Source: Deltaproteobacteria bacterium (GTDB taxonomy: Bacteria; Bdellovibrionota_B; Oligoflexia; Oligoflexales; Bog-1112). Taken from it: a stretch of 64,000 nucleotides of DNA. The notes below the pieces were generated by a model. The model did not search any database, was not told where the DNA came from, and saw nothing but the letters and a program-made list of their open reading frames with translations. Both the position numbers and the translations under genes were made by a program. The DNA is taken from positions 1-64,000 of the forward strand of contig JACPKR010000025.1 of NCBI GenBank assembly GCA_016186945.1, given 5' to 3'. Positions within the stretch are counted from its first letter, which is position 1. Each line of letters begins with the position of its first letter. Shown one piece after another: positions 1 through 8,667 of the stretch.

Positions 1-134
1 TTTCAATTGTTAGGCAGTATATCGAATCGCAGAAAGAACGGGCAGCCCACTAAAGACATCAAAAACTCGAATAATGATACCCAGCTCACGCTGGGCATCA
101 GCGGCTTATATCCCCATGGCTAAAGTCAGGGGCT

Positions 135-875
135 TTACGCTGCCTTTCGGTAATCTCCGCGAGATAGCCATTTCTCAAGCAAACAGTAGAGAACGATGAA
201 AAGATAGCGCGAACCCATTTCCTTGATTTTGAGTTTTGACTCACCTGTTTTACGATTAGTCCAATGGATGGGTATCACTCGATAGGAATAACCACGAACA
301 ATGGACTTAAGCGGGAGTTCTACCGTCAAATTGAAATGGTGGCTTAAGAGCGGCGCCAGACCTCGAATCACCTCGGTTCTATAAAGTTTGAATGCATTCG
401 TAATATCGTTGAATTTGAGGCCAAAGACGATCTGGATAAAAAGGTTTGCCATGCGATTGATGATAAGTTTCAACCACGGATAATCCATCACACGCGATGC
501 AGGCAAAAACCTGGATCCAAAGACACAATCGCAATTATGTTCTTCCATTGTCCGTACGTAGTGGATGAGATCAACGGGACGGTCCGATGCATCCGCCATG
601 TAGATAGCAACAGCATCTCCCGTAACGTGCCCCAAACCTTTTCTTACTGCAAACCCAAACCCATGAGGAGGAACATTGACCACGGATCGAAGGGTGTCGA
701 CTTTTTTCCCGAGGTCCGAAAGAATTTTACCAGTTGAATCGCTGGAATTGTCATTTACAACGATGACTTCGTGCTCAATCTTTTCATCCTTTAGAGCTGC
801 GACCAGGCTTGTAACGGTACTTTCAATACACCCTTCTTCGTTATGCGCAGGGATGACGACAGACAATTTCATCAT
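135..875 (-). CDS. Family 2 glycosyltransferase (dolichyl-phosphate-mannose synthase-like)
   Basis: This 246-residue protein has a GT-A fold glycosyltransferase signature: SVVIPAHNEE at residues 5-14, a DxSD acceptor/metal motif in MADASDRP (93-100), and GSRF at 120-123. Proteins of this type move a sugar from a nucleotide donor to a lipid carrier or surface glycan on the cytoplasmic face of the inner membrane. The C-terminus has a hydrophobic stretch (YLFIVLYCLL) but not the two full membrane helices of longer relatives. The start is ATG-ATG overlapping the TAA of the upstream epimerase by one base, so the two genes are translationally coupled and probably serve one surface-polysaccharide pathway. 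The exact sugar cannot be read from the sequence. Confidence 0.85.
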   Translation of the reverse strand: MMKLSVVIPAHNEEGCIESTVTSLVAALKDEKIEHEVIVVNDNSSDSTGKILSDLGKKVDTLRSVVNVPPHGFGFAVRKGLGHVTGDAVAIYMADASDRPVDLIHYVRTMEEHNCDCVFGSRFLPASRVMDYPWLKLIINRMANLFIQIVFGLKFNDITNAFKLYRTEVIRGLAPLLSHHFNLTVELPLKSIVRGYSYRVIPIHWTNRKTGESKLKIKEMGSRYLFIVLYCLLEKWLSRGDYRKAA

Positions 876-1936
876 TAAGCCCGTTCCGTCGTTGCTTCAA
901 TGATTTCCCGCAAAATCCGGCGCAAGTCATATTCATATTTCCAGTCGGGGAAGTCTTGCTGAAATTTTCTCACATCACTGATGTACCAAATGTGATCGCC
1001 TATTCTGGCATCATCGACAATCTGATAAGGCAAACGCTTACCACACAAGTCTTCTACGGTATCGACTGCTTCCAGTATGGAACAATTGCTATACCGAGAT
1101 CCTCCCATGTTGTAAACCGCACCTGGCCGTGGGTTTTGGAAAAAATGCCAGAAAGCGGTCACCAAGTCGTAGGAATGGATATTGTCACGCACTTGCTTTC
1201 CTTTGTACCCAAAGACTCGGTAAGATCGCTGTGTAATGGCACACTTAACAAGGTAGGCGAGAAAGCCATGCAATTCCGCACCTGAATGCGCAGGACCGGT
1301 GAGGCACCCTCCGCGAAAGGTTCCCGTACGCAACCCAAAATACCGACCATATTCCTGTGTGAGAACATCGGCCGCAACTTTACTGGCCCCAAACAAACTG
1401 TGTTTGGATTGATCTATGCTCATAGTCTCGTCAATTCCATGCTCACTGAAACGATGAGAAGGATCGAGTTCCCACCTTTTCTCCTGCTCGATCAAAGGTA
1501 GAAAATTAGGAGTGTCGCCGTAGACCTTGTTCGTCGATGTAAATATAAACGTCGCATCTGGCGCGTATTGTCGAGTCGCTTCCAGTAGCACAAGTGTCCC
1601 ATCCGCATTGACGGAAAAATCGGTGAAAGGCTCCTTCGCCGCCCAGTCGTGACTCGGTTGTGCTGCCGCATGAATGACAAGTTTGATCGAATTTTTGTAC
1701 TTGCTGAAGATTTTGAAGATTGCCTCTTTATCGCGTATGTCGGTGTTGTAACTTGCAAATCCAGGGAGCAAGTTTTTAAGCCTTTGGGTATTCCATTCTA
1801 CCGACCCATCTTCGCCAAAAAAGTACCGCCGCATATTGTTGTCAATCCCGACAACTTCAAGCCCCTTGGCATGAAAGAACTTGGCGGCTTCGCTCCCGAT
1901 TAGGCCGGAGGAGCCGGTAATCAGTACAATAGACAT
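875..1936 (-). CDS. NAD-dependent epimerase/dehydratase, CDP-tyvelose/paratose 2-epimerase-like
   Basis: This is a 353-residue extended short-chain dehydrogenase. The N-terminal Rossmann motif GSSGLIG (residues 8-14) binds NAD(H), and the body ([22 protein letters not shown]) resembles CDP-paratose/tyvelose 2-epimerase-like enzymes that edit nucleotide sugars for O-antigen. The usual catalytic Tyr-x-x-x-Lys appears as LFGASK, with Phe in place of Tyr. This may be normal in this subfamily, but it makes the exact chemistry uncertain. It is the first gene of a coupled pair with the GT2 gene. The 5' side is intergenic and AT-rich, so the promoter is probably within 1937-2015. Confidence 0.8.
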   Translation of the reverse strand: MSIVLITGSSGLIGSEAAKFFHAKGLEVVGIDNNMRRYFFGEDGSVEWNTQRLKNLLPGFASYNTDIRDKEAIFKIFSKYKNSIKLVIHAAAQPSHDWAAKEPFTDFSVNADGTLVLLEATRQYAPDATFIFTSTNKVYGDTPNFLPLIEQEKRWELDPSHRFSEHGIDETMSIDQSKHSLFGASKVAADVLTQEYGRYFGLRTGTFRGGCLTGPAHSGAELHGFLAYLVKCAITQRSYRVFGYKGKQVRDNIHSYDLVTAFWHFFQNPRPGAVYNMGGSRYSNCSILEAVDTVEDLCGKRLPYQIVDDARIGDHIWYISDVRKFQQDFPDWKYEYDLRRILREIIEATTERA

Positions 1937-2019
1937 AACACACCATAGAATTGATTATTGATATAATTTGACGAGATTAATATTTAGATCATAACTTCAG
2001 ACTGTCAACCAAATAGTTC

Positions 2020-2104
2020 CCTTGGAGGAACCAGCTGCGCAGTTTCCTCCAAACCTCCTCCTTGCTAGGGGGCGCAGTTTCAGCCAAACCACTTCTTTGC
2101 CCCA
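2020..2104 (+). repeat. R2 palindromic repeat, one copy plus a partial second copy
   Basis: The core is TTGGAGGAA, a short loop, then TTTCCTCCAA (a 9-10 bp stem), followed by CCTCCTCCTTGC. A second, diverged partial copy (2072-2104, GCGCAGTTTC...CCAAACCAC) overlaps the end of the TauE gene. That gene's stop codon and last residues (AKKWFG) lie inside repeat sequence. Confidence 0.8.
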
Positions 2105-2883
2105 ACGTGCGTGATGGTCGCTAAGCCGGCCAAGAAAATTGAAACGGCAATTACTTTTTTCAGAGAGTTATCTTTAATCTTGACGTTCAACTTTCCACCA
2201 ATGACAGCACCGGCTAAAAAGCCACCTCCACAGTACAGAAACAGGACATGATCGACATGACCCACGACATAATGAGTCAATCCCGAGCTTAAACTTGTAA
2301 AAACGATCATCCCTAAAGCCGTCGCAGTGGCAACCTTAACGGGAACGTTAAAAACCTTGATCATAACTGGAGTCTTCAAAATTCCGCCACCGATACCGAA
2401 GAGACCAGCAATAACTCCGGATAGAAGGCCAAAAAAACCAGCTGCCCACAAACTAACATGATAATCTTTTTTTTTCAAAATAGGCTTTTTAGAATTCAAT
2501 GTGGAAATCACTTTATTAAAAACGCTGTGCGGAGAAGAAGGTTTAAGCATCTTATAGGACAGGATCATCAAAAAAGCGGCAAATATCATTTCTAACGGTT
2601 GGGTCGGAAGAAGACGGGTGCATTGAGCGCCTACAAAAGCACCTATCACCGTTGGTATTTCAAGCGCTACCAGCAATTTAACGTCAATAGCCTGCTTTCT
2701 ATAATTATGGAAAGTCGAGTAAAGACTTGCGGGAAATAAGGACAGAGCAGTTACCCCGATAGATCCTTCAATGGGAACGCCAAACCCCATCACCATAATC
2801 GGAACAATAAATATCCCGCCACCAAAACCGGCTATTGTCCCTAAGACTGAGGCTAGCATGGCCACAAAAAACAATACAAACAT
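2080..2883 (-). CDS. TauE/SafE family membrane transporter (predicted sulfite/organosulfonate exporter)
   Basis: This is a 267-residue polytopic membrane protein with about eight hydrophobic helices in two homologous halves. Each half carries the glycine-rich family motif (GTIAGFGGGIFIVPIMVMG near the N-terminus, GLFGIGGGILKTPVM in the middle). The family exports sulfite, sulfoacetate or related anions, but the substrate here is unknown. I chose the ATG at 2883 because GGGAGG lies 5-6 bases upstream; an in-frame TTG at 2898 would add five residues. Oddly, that ribosome-binding site appears to come from an R1 repeat remnant (2888-2914), and the C-terminus ends in R2 repeat sequence. Confidence 0.85.
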   Translation of the reverse strand: MFVLFFVAMLASVLGTIAGFGGGIFIVPIMVMGFGVPIEGSIGVTALSLFPASLYSTFHNYRKQAIDVKLLVALEIPTVIGAFVGAQCTRLLPTQPLEMIFAAFLMILSYKMLKPSSPHSVFNKVISTLNSKKPILKKKDYHVSLWAAGFFGLLSGVIAGLFGIGGGILKTPVMIKVFNVPVKVATATALGMIVFTSLSSGLTHYVVGHVDHVLFLYCGGGFLAGAVIGGKLNVKIKDNSLKKVIAVSIFLAGLATITHVGAKKWFG

Positions 2884-2887
2884 CACC

Positions 2888-2914
2888 GCCTCCCCCAAAA
2901 AACTTTAGATTGAA
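2888..2914 (+). repeat. Remnant of R1 repeat between two genes
   Basis: The 27 bases GCCTCCCCCAAAAAACTTTAG plus ATTGAA match the middle of R1 (hairpin 1 edge plus hairpin 2). The remnant holds the Shine-Dalgarno sequence of the TauE gene and the stop codon of the upstream outer-membrane ORF. Confidence 0.65.
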
Positions 2915-5556
2915 TCCCACCGGTATGCAACACGGGCATTGAATCGCGCTCGCGACGGGGAAGGCCCTGAATCGGACGGAAAAAAGAACTTCTCGTAATC
3001 CTGGTCATAGGACCGGTAGTTATATTCCAGGAGCAGTTCAAGTCCCTTGTGGATTTCAGCCCCTAGGCCAAGAGTGTAGGCCCATTGGAACAAATTAAGC
3101 TCAGAGTCACCAACCTTTGCACAGCTATTTTCTCCCACCGTAAGGCATGTTGTAAATGCTGGTAGATCAGATTCGATCCTCCGTTGCTCGAAATCAACGC
3201 TCGCCATGAACCTATCGAAGAAACGATAGGACAGGTTCATGTTTAAGGTTTCCTTTCCCATCGAATTTTCAGTCTCGTGTTTAGCATCTTCCAAGAAAAA
3301 CAAGTCTTCGTTCAAACGACTGCATTGGCTAAAATCGTTGCGGTTCAGGAATCCATCTTCTTCGCGACTTAAGTCTTTCAGCAGAGATTGCTGCCAGCCC
3401 CCCCCTGCGCTGAGTCCCGCTAAAAAACGTTCAGTCCCTTTAAAAGCAAGACCTGCCATGACTCGCCTGTGAGAATATGCGTTCTTGCTACCGCTTCTGT
3501 TAATCCCGCATAATTGTTGCAAGGAGTCTTGTTCCGCTTCGTTTCGAAGGGAGCCAGCATGATTCCCGTTGAAGGAGACTCCCGCTGAAAGAGAGAGCAT
3601 CTGGACGATACGGGCGACTCCTTCCATCGCTACAAATCCTTGACTGTTTTGATTGGCAGGAAGTTCACCTTCACCGTTGCCCACGGTTAGTTTTAGGCTG
3701 ATTTCTTCCATTGCCGCCATGTTCAAAGCAAGACTCACAGCTAACTGGTCCCAACCAGCGTCGACGAAGGAAGAACCAAAGGCGAGTGGACCTTTGGGGT
3801 AGTAGGAAAACCCGCGAAAGTTTTCGATCCCCATTTCCAGATGAGGGATGGGTTGATATATGAAGTAAAAGTCTTCCACAAAAAAGAGTGGATCAGATTG
3901 AGGTGCTTTCGTCAGGGGAGACGATCGCAGTCCTGCATCTCGCACAAGAAATGGGTTGAGCGTCAGGCGCGAGCCAAATTTCTCCGCATTTAAGTGTTCA
4001 TAACTCACTCGTAGTCCGGTAAGTTTTAGACAGTCTTCCGAGTTGCCCACATCCTGCAGACCCTCGTTCTTAAGGCAGTCTACTCGTAAACTCATCAAGA
4101 ACGATTCCTGCCTCTCTCGCATTTGTGGAAGGCGCAAAAGGCCAAAGCCATAGAGACAAGTCGTCTGCATAAAAAGAAAGAACGCACAAATTCTAAAGGA
4201 GATATAGTATTTGAGAAAAAGAATTTGTGGAGAGGACCTTTTTTGAAAAAAAGTTCCCCTCCACACCTCCCCCCAAAAAACTTTAGATATTGAAGTTTTT
4301 GAAAAGGGGCTTGGGGAAATAACTTTTTTCAAAAAGTTTTTCCGTTCAAACCCAAATCTTTGAATTTCATCATCATTACTCCCCAAATCGAAGGCTGCTC
4401 TATTGTCACCTCCGTTATCGAAATAACGTCGTTCTTTAGAAAGAACCAGGCTTGCGAAAAGATGCTTTTGCAATTCCTTTACAAAACCAATGTCAAATTG
4501 ATAACCCTTGAATACTTGTCGTACAAAAAAATCAGAACGCTCCTCGAACCATCGGTCACTGCTCCCCCAATGGATACCGGCGAAAATCTTCCATCCATAG
4601 TGATGCGACCAATGAAGAAAGAGTGAGGCGCTTAACTGGAGCAGTTCCGGGTAGTCGATCGTCGTGCCAAGCCACTGCTCACTGGATGTTCGGATATCCA
4701 GCAGTGTGCTGAAGTCCTGGGAAAAAAGGGAGAAGGCTTTGCGCCCGATGAGTTGGCCATAGATTTCCTTCACCTGTCCGTCATACTCCCGCCTTTCCTC
4801 ATAACCTGCAAGGAGAGCAGATTCGAAAAATTTCGGGATCCAGTTGAGTGTTACGGCACCGCCCCAATAGGGATTTTCAGATGCCGGTCCCACGTCAAAT
4901 GTCCTTTTATGCCTTGTTCTTGCCTCGGCCCGAATCTCTCGACCCTGGACAACGAAGGCTGAAGCAGAAAGATGGGATTGTTCGACTCCAAACTCATCCT
5001 TAAGGTTCCGCCTAAGGTGTATGCGTGCTCCCGTGAAACTGCGCGGAACCTGGGCAGCAAGTCCAAATTCAACGATGTCTGCATATGTTTCTTCAGGCAT
5101 GGGGAAGCGGTCCCACAAGCCGTAAGCGAGGGAAGCCTGTTCTCCCCAGACTGCTCCCATATGATATTCCTGCAGAAGGGCTAACACAGGCTTTTGTCGA
5201 TACACGCTACCAGCGCGAGAATCGAAATCACGAGGTTCATCAGCAGGAATTTCCGGCTTGAACTGCAACGCATCCGGCCGAAATCCCAAAGACAAAACGC
5301 TGCTGTGGAAATCTTCCCAGTGTACATTGAAGTAGGCTGAACGCAGTCCCAGGCTTCGGTAACCATTCTTACTGTTGTTGGACAGGAGAGGCCGAGGTTC
5401 CTCGCTGGTAGCATCAGGCCGACGGAAGGCTTCATACATAGCAAGACGGAAGTCGACTGCATATTGTAGGGGAACCTCCAGGGTTTGCTGTTCTCCCCAA
5501 ACTTGGGATGCTAGCCCCCACCCGCATAGAAGCAAGACCAACTTGCGAACGCACAT
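2905..5556 (-). CDS. Two outer-membrane barrel-like ORFs fused in frame through an R1 repeat
   Basis: This is an 883-codon open frame. Residues 1-22 are a signal peptide (MCVRKLVLLLCGWGLASQVWG). Residues 23 to about 404 are alternating polar/aromatic beta-strand sequence typical of an outer-membrane barrel. Residues about 405-451 are encoded by an R1 repeat copy (NFLKKVISPSPFSK...[10 protein letters not shown]). After it comes a second hydrophobic, signal-peptide-like segment (FRICAFFLFMQTTCLYGFG) and a second barrel-like domain ending ...RVAYRWDSI. The likeliest history is two adjacent genes: an R1 insertion removed the stop of the first and the start of the second (the next ATG is near residue 463). 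A single gene with an in-frame insertion is less likely because of the second signal-like segment. Function is unknown. The final DSI may also be repeat-derived, since barrels usually end in an aromatic residue such as the preceding Trp. Confidence 0.65.
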   Translation of the reverse strand: MCVRKLVLLLCGWGLASQVWGEQQTLEVPLQYAVDFRLAMYEAFRRPDATSEEPRPLLSNNSKNGYRSLGLRSAYFNVHWEDFHSSVLSLGFRPDALQFKPEIPADEPRDFDSRAGSVYRQKPVLALLQEYHMGAVWGEQASLAYGLWDRFPMPEETYADIVEFGLAAQVPRSFTGARIHLRRNLKDEFGVEQSHLSASAFVVQGREIRAEARTRHKRTFDVGPASENPYWGGAVTLNWIPKFFESALLAGYEERREYDGQVKEIYGQLIGRKAFSLFSQDFSTLLDIRTSSEQWLGTTIDYPELLQLSASLFLHWSHHYGWKIFAGIHWGSSDRWFEERSDFFVRQVFKGYQFDIGFVKELQKHLFASLVLSKERRYFDNGGDNRAAFDLGSNDDEIQRFGFERKNFLKKVISPSPFSKTSISKVFWGEVWRGTFFQKRSSPQILFLKYYISFRICAFFLFMQTTCLYGFGLLRLPQMRERQESFLMSLRVDCLKNEGLQDVGNSEDCLKLTGLRVSYEHLNAEKFGSRLTLNPFLVRDAGLRSSPLTKAPQSDPLFFVEDFYFIYQPIPHLEMGIENFRGFSYYPKGPLAFGSSFVDAGWDQLAVSLALNMAAMEEISLKLTVGNGEGELPANQNSQGFVAMEGVARIVQMLSLSAGVSFNGNHAGSLRNEAEQDSLQQLCGINRSGSKNAYSHRRVMAGLAFKGTERFLAGLSAGGGWQQSLLKDLSREEDGFLNRNDFSQCSRLNEDLFFLEDAKHETENSMGKETLNMNLSYRFFDRFMASVDFEQRRIESDLPAFTTCLTVGENSCAKVGDSELNLFQWAYTLGLGAEIHKGLELLLEYNYRSYDQDYEKFFFPSDSGPSPSRARFNARVAYRWDSI
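4203..4343 (+). repeat. R1 MITE-like repeat, copy 1 (inside an ORF, 3' end missing)
   Basis: The copy begins TATAGTATTTGAGAAAAAG and contains hairpin 1 (GTGGAGAGG...CCCCTCCAC), hairpin 2 (AACTTTAGATATTGAAGTT) and most of hairpin 3 (GGGGAAATAACTTTTTTC). It lacks the AATTGATTATCTTGAATACTATAG-type right end. It is open in the minus-strand frame of the surrounding outer-membrane ORF. Confidence 0.9.
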
Positions 5557-5600
5557 TTTACCTACCTAAAGCCAGAGTCTTGGCGCAGAGAGCCATTGTT

Positions 5601-5630
5601 TTGACAGAAACTCGCGTCGAAACTTAGACT
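5601..5630 (+). promoter_or_regulatory. Candidate sigma-70 promoter upstream of the flagellar operon
   Basis: TTGACA at 5601-5606 is followed after 18 bases by TAGACT. The -35 is perfect and the -10 is weak. It lies in the 197-bp gap between divergent genes. Confidence 0.25.
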
Positions 5631-5715
5631 TTTATTTTACGCCCTTTTTAAAATTTTCCCATCTTTCTCCTTCATTCTCGCACTTTTTGCAACGGGTGCA
5701 GACACGGCGCATCTT

Positions 5716-5730
5716 TGGCACAGTATTTGA
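5716..5730 (+). promoter_or_regulatory. Candidate sigma-54 (-24/-12) promoter for the flagellar operon
   Basis: TGGCAC, five bases, then TTGA matches the -24/-12 consensus TGGCAC-N5-TTGCA except for one base of the -12 box. The predicted start near 5741 would leave a leader of only about 12 bases holding the fliL ribosome-binding site, which is tight. Flagellar middle genes depend on sigma-54 in many polarly flagellated bacteria. Confidence 0.4.
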
Positions 5731-5753
5731 AAAGAAACCCTCGGGAGGAATTT

Positions 5754-6353
5754 ATGGCTGACGAAGAAAACCCGACCGAAGGCGAGGAAGGGAAAAAAAA
5801 GATAAGCAAGAAGCTCCTCATCGGAGGAGTTGCGGGAATCCTCCTCCTCGCGGGCATAGGAGGAGGAGCTGCAATGTTCCTCATGTCTCCTTCTACTGAA
5901 CCAGAACCCAAAGCAACACCTGAACACCCAGAAGCTCCTGCTGCCGAAGCTGAAGCCCCACCTGTTGATGCACATGCGCCCACACCCGAGACTATTGTGA
6001 CGAAAGAAGAGGAAGCACACAGACCGGCCGTCGATGAGTCCCTTGTTGAGTTCGGAGCATCCTATGTGATGAAACCCTTCCACCTTAATCTGGGCAACCC
6101 GCTGGAAAATCGCTATATACGCCTGGAAATCGCCCTCGAGTACAAAGGAGGCCAGGACCAACTTAAGGAAATCGACACGAGGCTGCCCCAGCTGCGGGAT
6201 GCCATCATCTCCGTCGCATCTCGAAAGACTCGAGAATTTCTGCTTGGTCCCGATGGCAAAGACCAACTGCGTCTGGAGATGCTGAACCGTGTTAACCAAT
6301 ACATGACCAAAAAAATTGAGTCAGTTTACATTACCGACATGATTATCGAATAA
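5754..6353 (+). CDS. fliL: Flagellar basal-body-associated protein FliL
   Basis: This 199-residue protein has a short acidic/lysine-rich cytoplasmic N-terminus, one membrane helix at residues 21-44 ([18 protein letters not shown]), a Pro/Ala/Glu-rich periplasmic linker, and a conserved C-terminal domain ending VYITDMIIE, the place where FliL proteins carry a V-x-x-T-D-F-hydrophobic tail. FliL surrounds the stator units and supports motor torque. The ATG at 5754 is preceded by GGGAGGA at a good distance; an upstream in-frame start at 5715 would add a 13-residue leader without a ribosome-binding site. It is the first gene of the operon, 13 bases before fliN. Confidence 0.9.
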   Translation: MADEENPTEGEEGKKKISKKLLIGGVAGILLLAGIGGGAAMFLMSPSTEPEPKATPEHPEAPAAEAEAPPVDAHAPTPETIVTKEEEAHRPAVDESLVEFGASYVMKPFHLNLGNPLENRYIRLEIALEYKGGQDQLKEIDTRLPQLRDAIISVASRKTREFLLGPDGKDQLRLEMLNRVNQYMTKKIESVYITDMIIE

Positions 6354-6366
6354 CAGGAGGCCACCC

Positions 6367-6819
6367 ATGGCTGACGATGAAGGCTTGAAACCAGATGACT
6401 TCGGTATTGGTGCCGACTTTGACAAAGCTCTCGACGAAACCGGAGGCGGTGGAGGTGGTGGCGGGGGTGAAGGCGAAGGCGGAAAGGAACCGGGAGAAAC
6501 GCGCAGAGAAAGCACTACAAGAAAGCTCATGCGTACCGACTTCTCCAAGCTCAAGATGATCCTGGACGTCCCCCTCAAAGTATCGGTCGAGATCGGCAGA
6601 ACAAAAATGCTCGTGAACGATCTCCTGCAACTAGGTCAAGGATCCGTCATTGAACTCGACAAGATCGCGGGAGAGCCTATGGAGATACTCATCAACGACA
6701 AACTCGTGGCCATGGGTGAAGTCGTTGTCGTCAACGAGAAGTTCGGCGTCCGTCTCACCGATGTCGTTTCACAGTTCGGTCTTGGAGACTTTGAAAAAGA
6801 AATGCCACCGTCCGAATAA
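6367..6819 (+). CDS. fliN: Flagellar motor switch protein FliN
   Basis: This 150-residue protein has a C-terminal SpoA/surface-presentation domain from about residue 65 ([20 protein letters not shown]...GVRLTDVV), as in FliN of the C-ring. The N-terminal half is an acidic segment and an unusual run of eight glycines (about residues 27-34) followed by a Gly/Glu linker. FliN docks the export apparatus and takes part in switching rotation. AGGAGG lies six bases before the ATG. In most operons fliM sits between fliL and fliN, but here the two are directly adjacent and no fliM is present. Confidence 0.92.
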   Translation: MADDEGLKPDDFGIGADFDKALDETGGGGGGGGGEGEGGKEPGETRRESTTRKLMRTDFSKLKMILDVPLKVSVEIGRTKMLVNDLLQLGQGSVIELDKIAGEPMEILINDKLVAMGEVVVVNEKFGVRLTDVVSQFGLGDFEKEMPPSE

Positions 6820-6830
6820 AGGAGTTACAC

Positions 6831-7859
6831 GTGCTGCAACTAAGCCTTCTCACAAGCCTCCTCCTCTACAGCTTATCGAGCTTTGCAGAAGAGGCAAAAA
6901 CAATTTCTTCCATCCAAAATATTGTCAGCGAAAGCAACGAAGATTTTTCCCTCGTCAACATCTTCTTCAGCACACCACTTGACTCTCCACACCCCTCTGT
7001 GGAAACATACGATGGATTCATCCAGGTCACTCTCAAGAACACGATTACGGCTGAGCCAGGAAAATTTTTTGAAGGAAGCGGGTCCTTCGTTAAAAAAGTC
7101 TCCTCCTTCCAAGTTTCCCCAACCGATTCCTTGGTGAGAATTTTTTCGTCCCCCATCAAAAAGGATATAAAAGACGCTATCGAAACAAGCGTCGCGCAAA
7201 ACAAATTAAGCATTGTTATGAAAAACAGTATCTTCCATACCGATGCGCCCGGTCCCATCGCAGCGAACGCTGACAGTCCGCAGGCGAAAGTGGAACCCTT
7301 CGACATCAATACATATCTGAGACGTGCTGGCCTGTTTTCCTTGCTATTCTTCCTCCTTGTCCTCGGATTTTTCACACTTAGACGCTTCCGAAGAAACCAG
7401 AGCCTGAATAAACTAACAGAGCCTCTGGTAGAAATGAAGACTCTCAACCAATTGCATCTGTCACCTAAGCAAAAACTAACCCTTGTGCAGGTAGGCAAAG
7501 AACAAATCTTACTTGCCATTTCACCAGAAAATGTCAGCTTCATATCGTTCGTGCAAAAACACAACCCCATTGTTTACGCCCCTGCACCTCCCTTGCAACA
7601 AATTCGCAGGGAAGATCCTACGCTCGGTCTTAAACGTCCTCAGCCTGAGCAGTTCCTGAAGGGGCTCAAAGAGAGCATGGAGAAGCATCAAAAGAAGGAA
7701 ATTCCGAAAGTCGAGCAAGAGACTCCCCAGGAAAAAAAGAAAATCCATTATGCGATCGACGACGAAGGCATTACGGACAGGACAAAAGAGTCTACAACAG
7801 CTATCGACGACATAACCAAGCTAATCAGAGAAAAACTAAAAGCTTTGCCAAAGGGTTAG
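6831..7859 (+). CDS. fliO: FliO-like flagellar export apparatus protein with a large periplasmic domain
   Basis: This 342-residue protein starts at GTG with AAAGGAG upstream. Residues 1-19 form a signal peptide (MLQLSLLTSLLLYSLSSFA), and residues 20 to about 160 form a periplasmic domain that may be AMIN-like. A single membrane helix lies at 167-182 (GLFSLLFFLLVLGFFT). It is followed by an SH3-like cytoplasmic FliO region (LSPKQKLTLVQVGKEQILLAI) and a charged Lys/Glu-rich tail. FliO stabilises FliP during assembly of the export gate. The position before fliP fits fliO, but sequence conservation of this family is low, so the call rests on topology, the LxPKQxLxLVxVG-type motif and position. 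Confidence 0.75.
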   Translation: MLQLSLLTSLLLYSLSSFAEEAKTISSIQNIVSESNEDFSLVNIFFSTPLDSPHPSVETYDGFIQVTLKNTITAEPGKFFEGSGSFVKKVSSFQVSPTDSLVRIFSSPIKKDIKDAIETSVAQNKLSIVMKNSIFHTDAPGPIAANADSPQAKVEPFDINTYLRRAGLFSLLFFLLVLGFFTLRRFRRNQSLNKLTEPLVEMKTLNQLHLSPKQKLTLVQVGKEQILLAISPENVSFISFVQKHNPIVYAPAPPLQQIRREDPTLGLKRPQPEQFLKGLKESMEKHQKKEIPKVEQETPQEKKKIHYAIDDEGITDRTKESTTAIDDITKLIREKLKALPKG

Positions 7860-7875
7860 TAAACATGGGAACTTC

Positions 7876-8664
7876 ATGACCATACTCACGAAGAAATTTC
7901 GTTTTTTTCCCTCCCTCCTTTTCGTTTCTTTCGCTATCCTTTTGTTCTTTCTCGTGACGGACATCGTGCTGGGCCAAACCAAAATTCCTACTTTACAGCT
8001 TCAGTTGTCGGAAACCGACCACCCGGACGGGGTCGTCCCTGCCATGAAAATTGTCGCAATTCTGACGGTCCTTTCGATCGCTCCTGCCATTTTACTCATG
8101 ATGACGTCCTTCACTCGCATCCTCATTGTTTTAAGTTTCGTACGACAGGCTCTCGGCACACAGACCATGCCCCCCAACCAAGTGATTGTTGGTCTTTCGT
8201 TGTTTCTAACCATCTTCACGATGGCACCCGTGTGGACCATCATCCAGGAGAAGGCGCTGACGCCATATCTTGAACAGAAGATCAGCCAGGAGTCAGCCGT
8301 TGAAAACCTAATTGCGCCTGTTCATAAATTCATGATCTCGGAAACAAGGGAAGACGATCTGCAACTGTTCTACAGCATCGCAAAACTCGACAAGCCCGCA
8401 ACGCCTTCGGAAGTCCCCCTTTCCGTCTTGATGCCAGCATTCATGATAAGTGAGTTAAAAACAGCATTTCAAATTGGCTTTCTGATATACATCCCGTTTC
8501 TCATCATTGACATGGTTATCTCCTCTATCCTTATGGCAATGGGTATGATGATGTTGCCGCCCACTGTTGTGTCTCTTCCATTCAAACTTGTACTGTTCGT
8601 ACTTGTGGACGGATGGTCTTTGATTGTTTCATCACTGGTGAGGAGCTTTCAAATTTTTGGATAG
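7876..8664 (+). CDS. fliP: Flagellar export gate protein FliP
   Basis: This 262-residue membrane protein has a cleavable N-terminal signal segment (about residues 1-34) and four helices. It carries conserved FliP sequences: LLMMTSFTRILIVLSFVRQALGTQTMPPNQVIVGLSLFLT in the middle (about residues 73-117) and MGMMMLPP...LPFKL...LVDGW near the C-terminus. FliP forms the FliP5Q4R1 core of the flagellar type III export gate. It lies 16 bases after fliO and 3 bases before fliQ. Confidence 0.97.
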   Translation: MTILTKKFRFFPSLLFVSFAILLFFLVTDIVLGQTKIPTLQLQLSETDHPDGVVPAMKIVAILTVLSIAPAILLMMTSFTRILIVLSFVRQALGTQTMPPNQVIVGLSLFLTIFTMAPVWTIIQEKALTPYLEQKISQESAVENLIAPVHKFMISETREDDLQLFYSIAKLDKPATPSEVPLSVLMPAFMISELKTAFQIGFLIYIPFLIIDMVISSILMAMGMMMLPPTVVSLPFKLVLFVLVDGWSLIVSSLVRSFQIFG

Positions 8665-8667
8665 CTT

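Noticed and set aside
1..134. Possible 31-residue minus-strand reading frame below the GT2 gene
   Set aside because: It is short, has no ribosome-binding site and no recognisable sequence; the rest of this edge shows nothing supportable.
5715..5753. Longer fliL start at 5715
   Set aside because: It lacks a ribosome-binding site and would place the sigma-54-like box inside the coding region; the ATG at 5754 has GGGAGGA.
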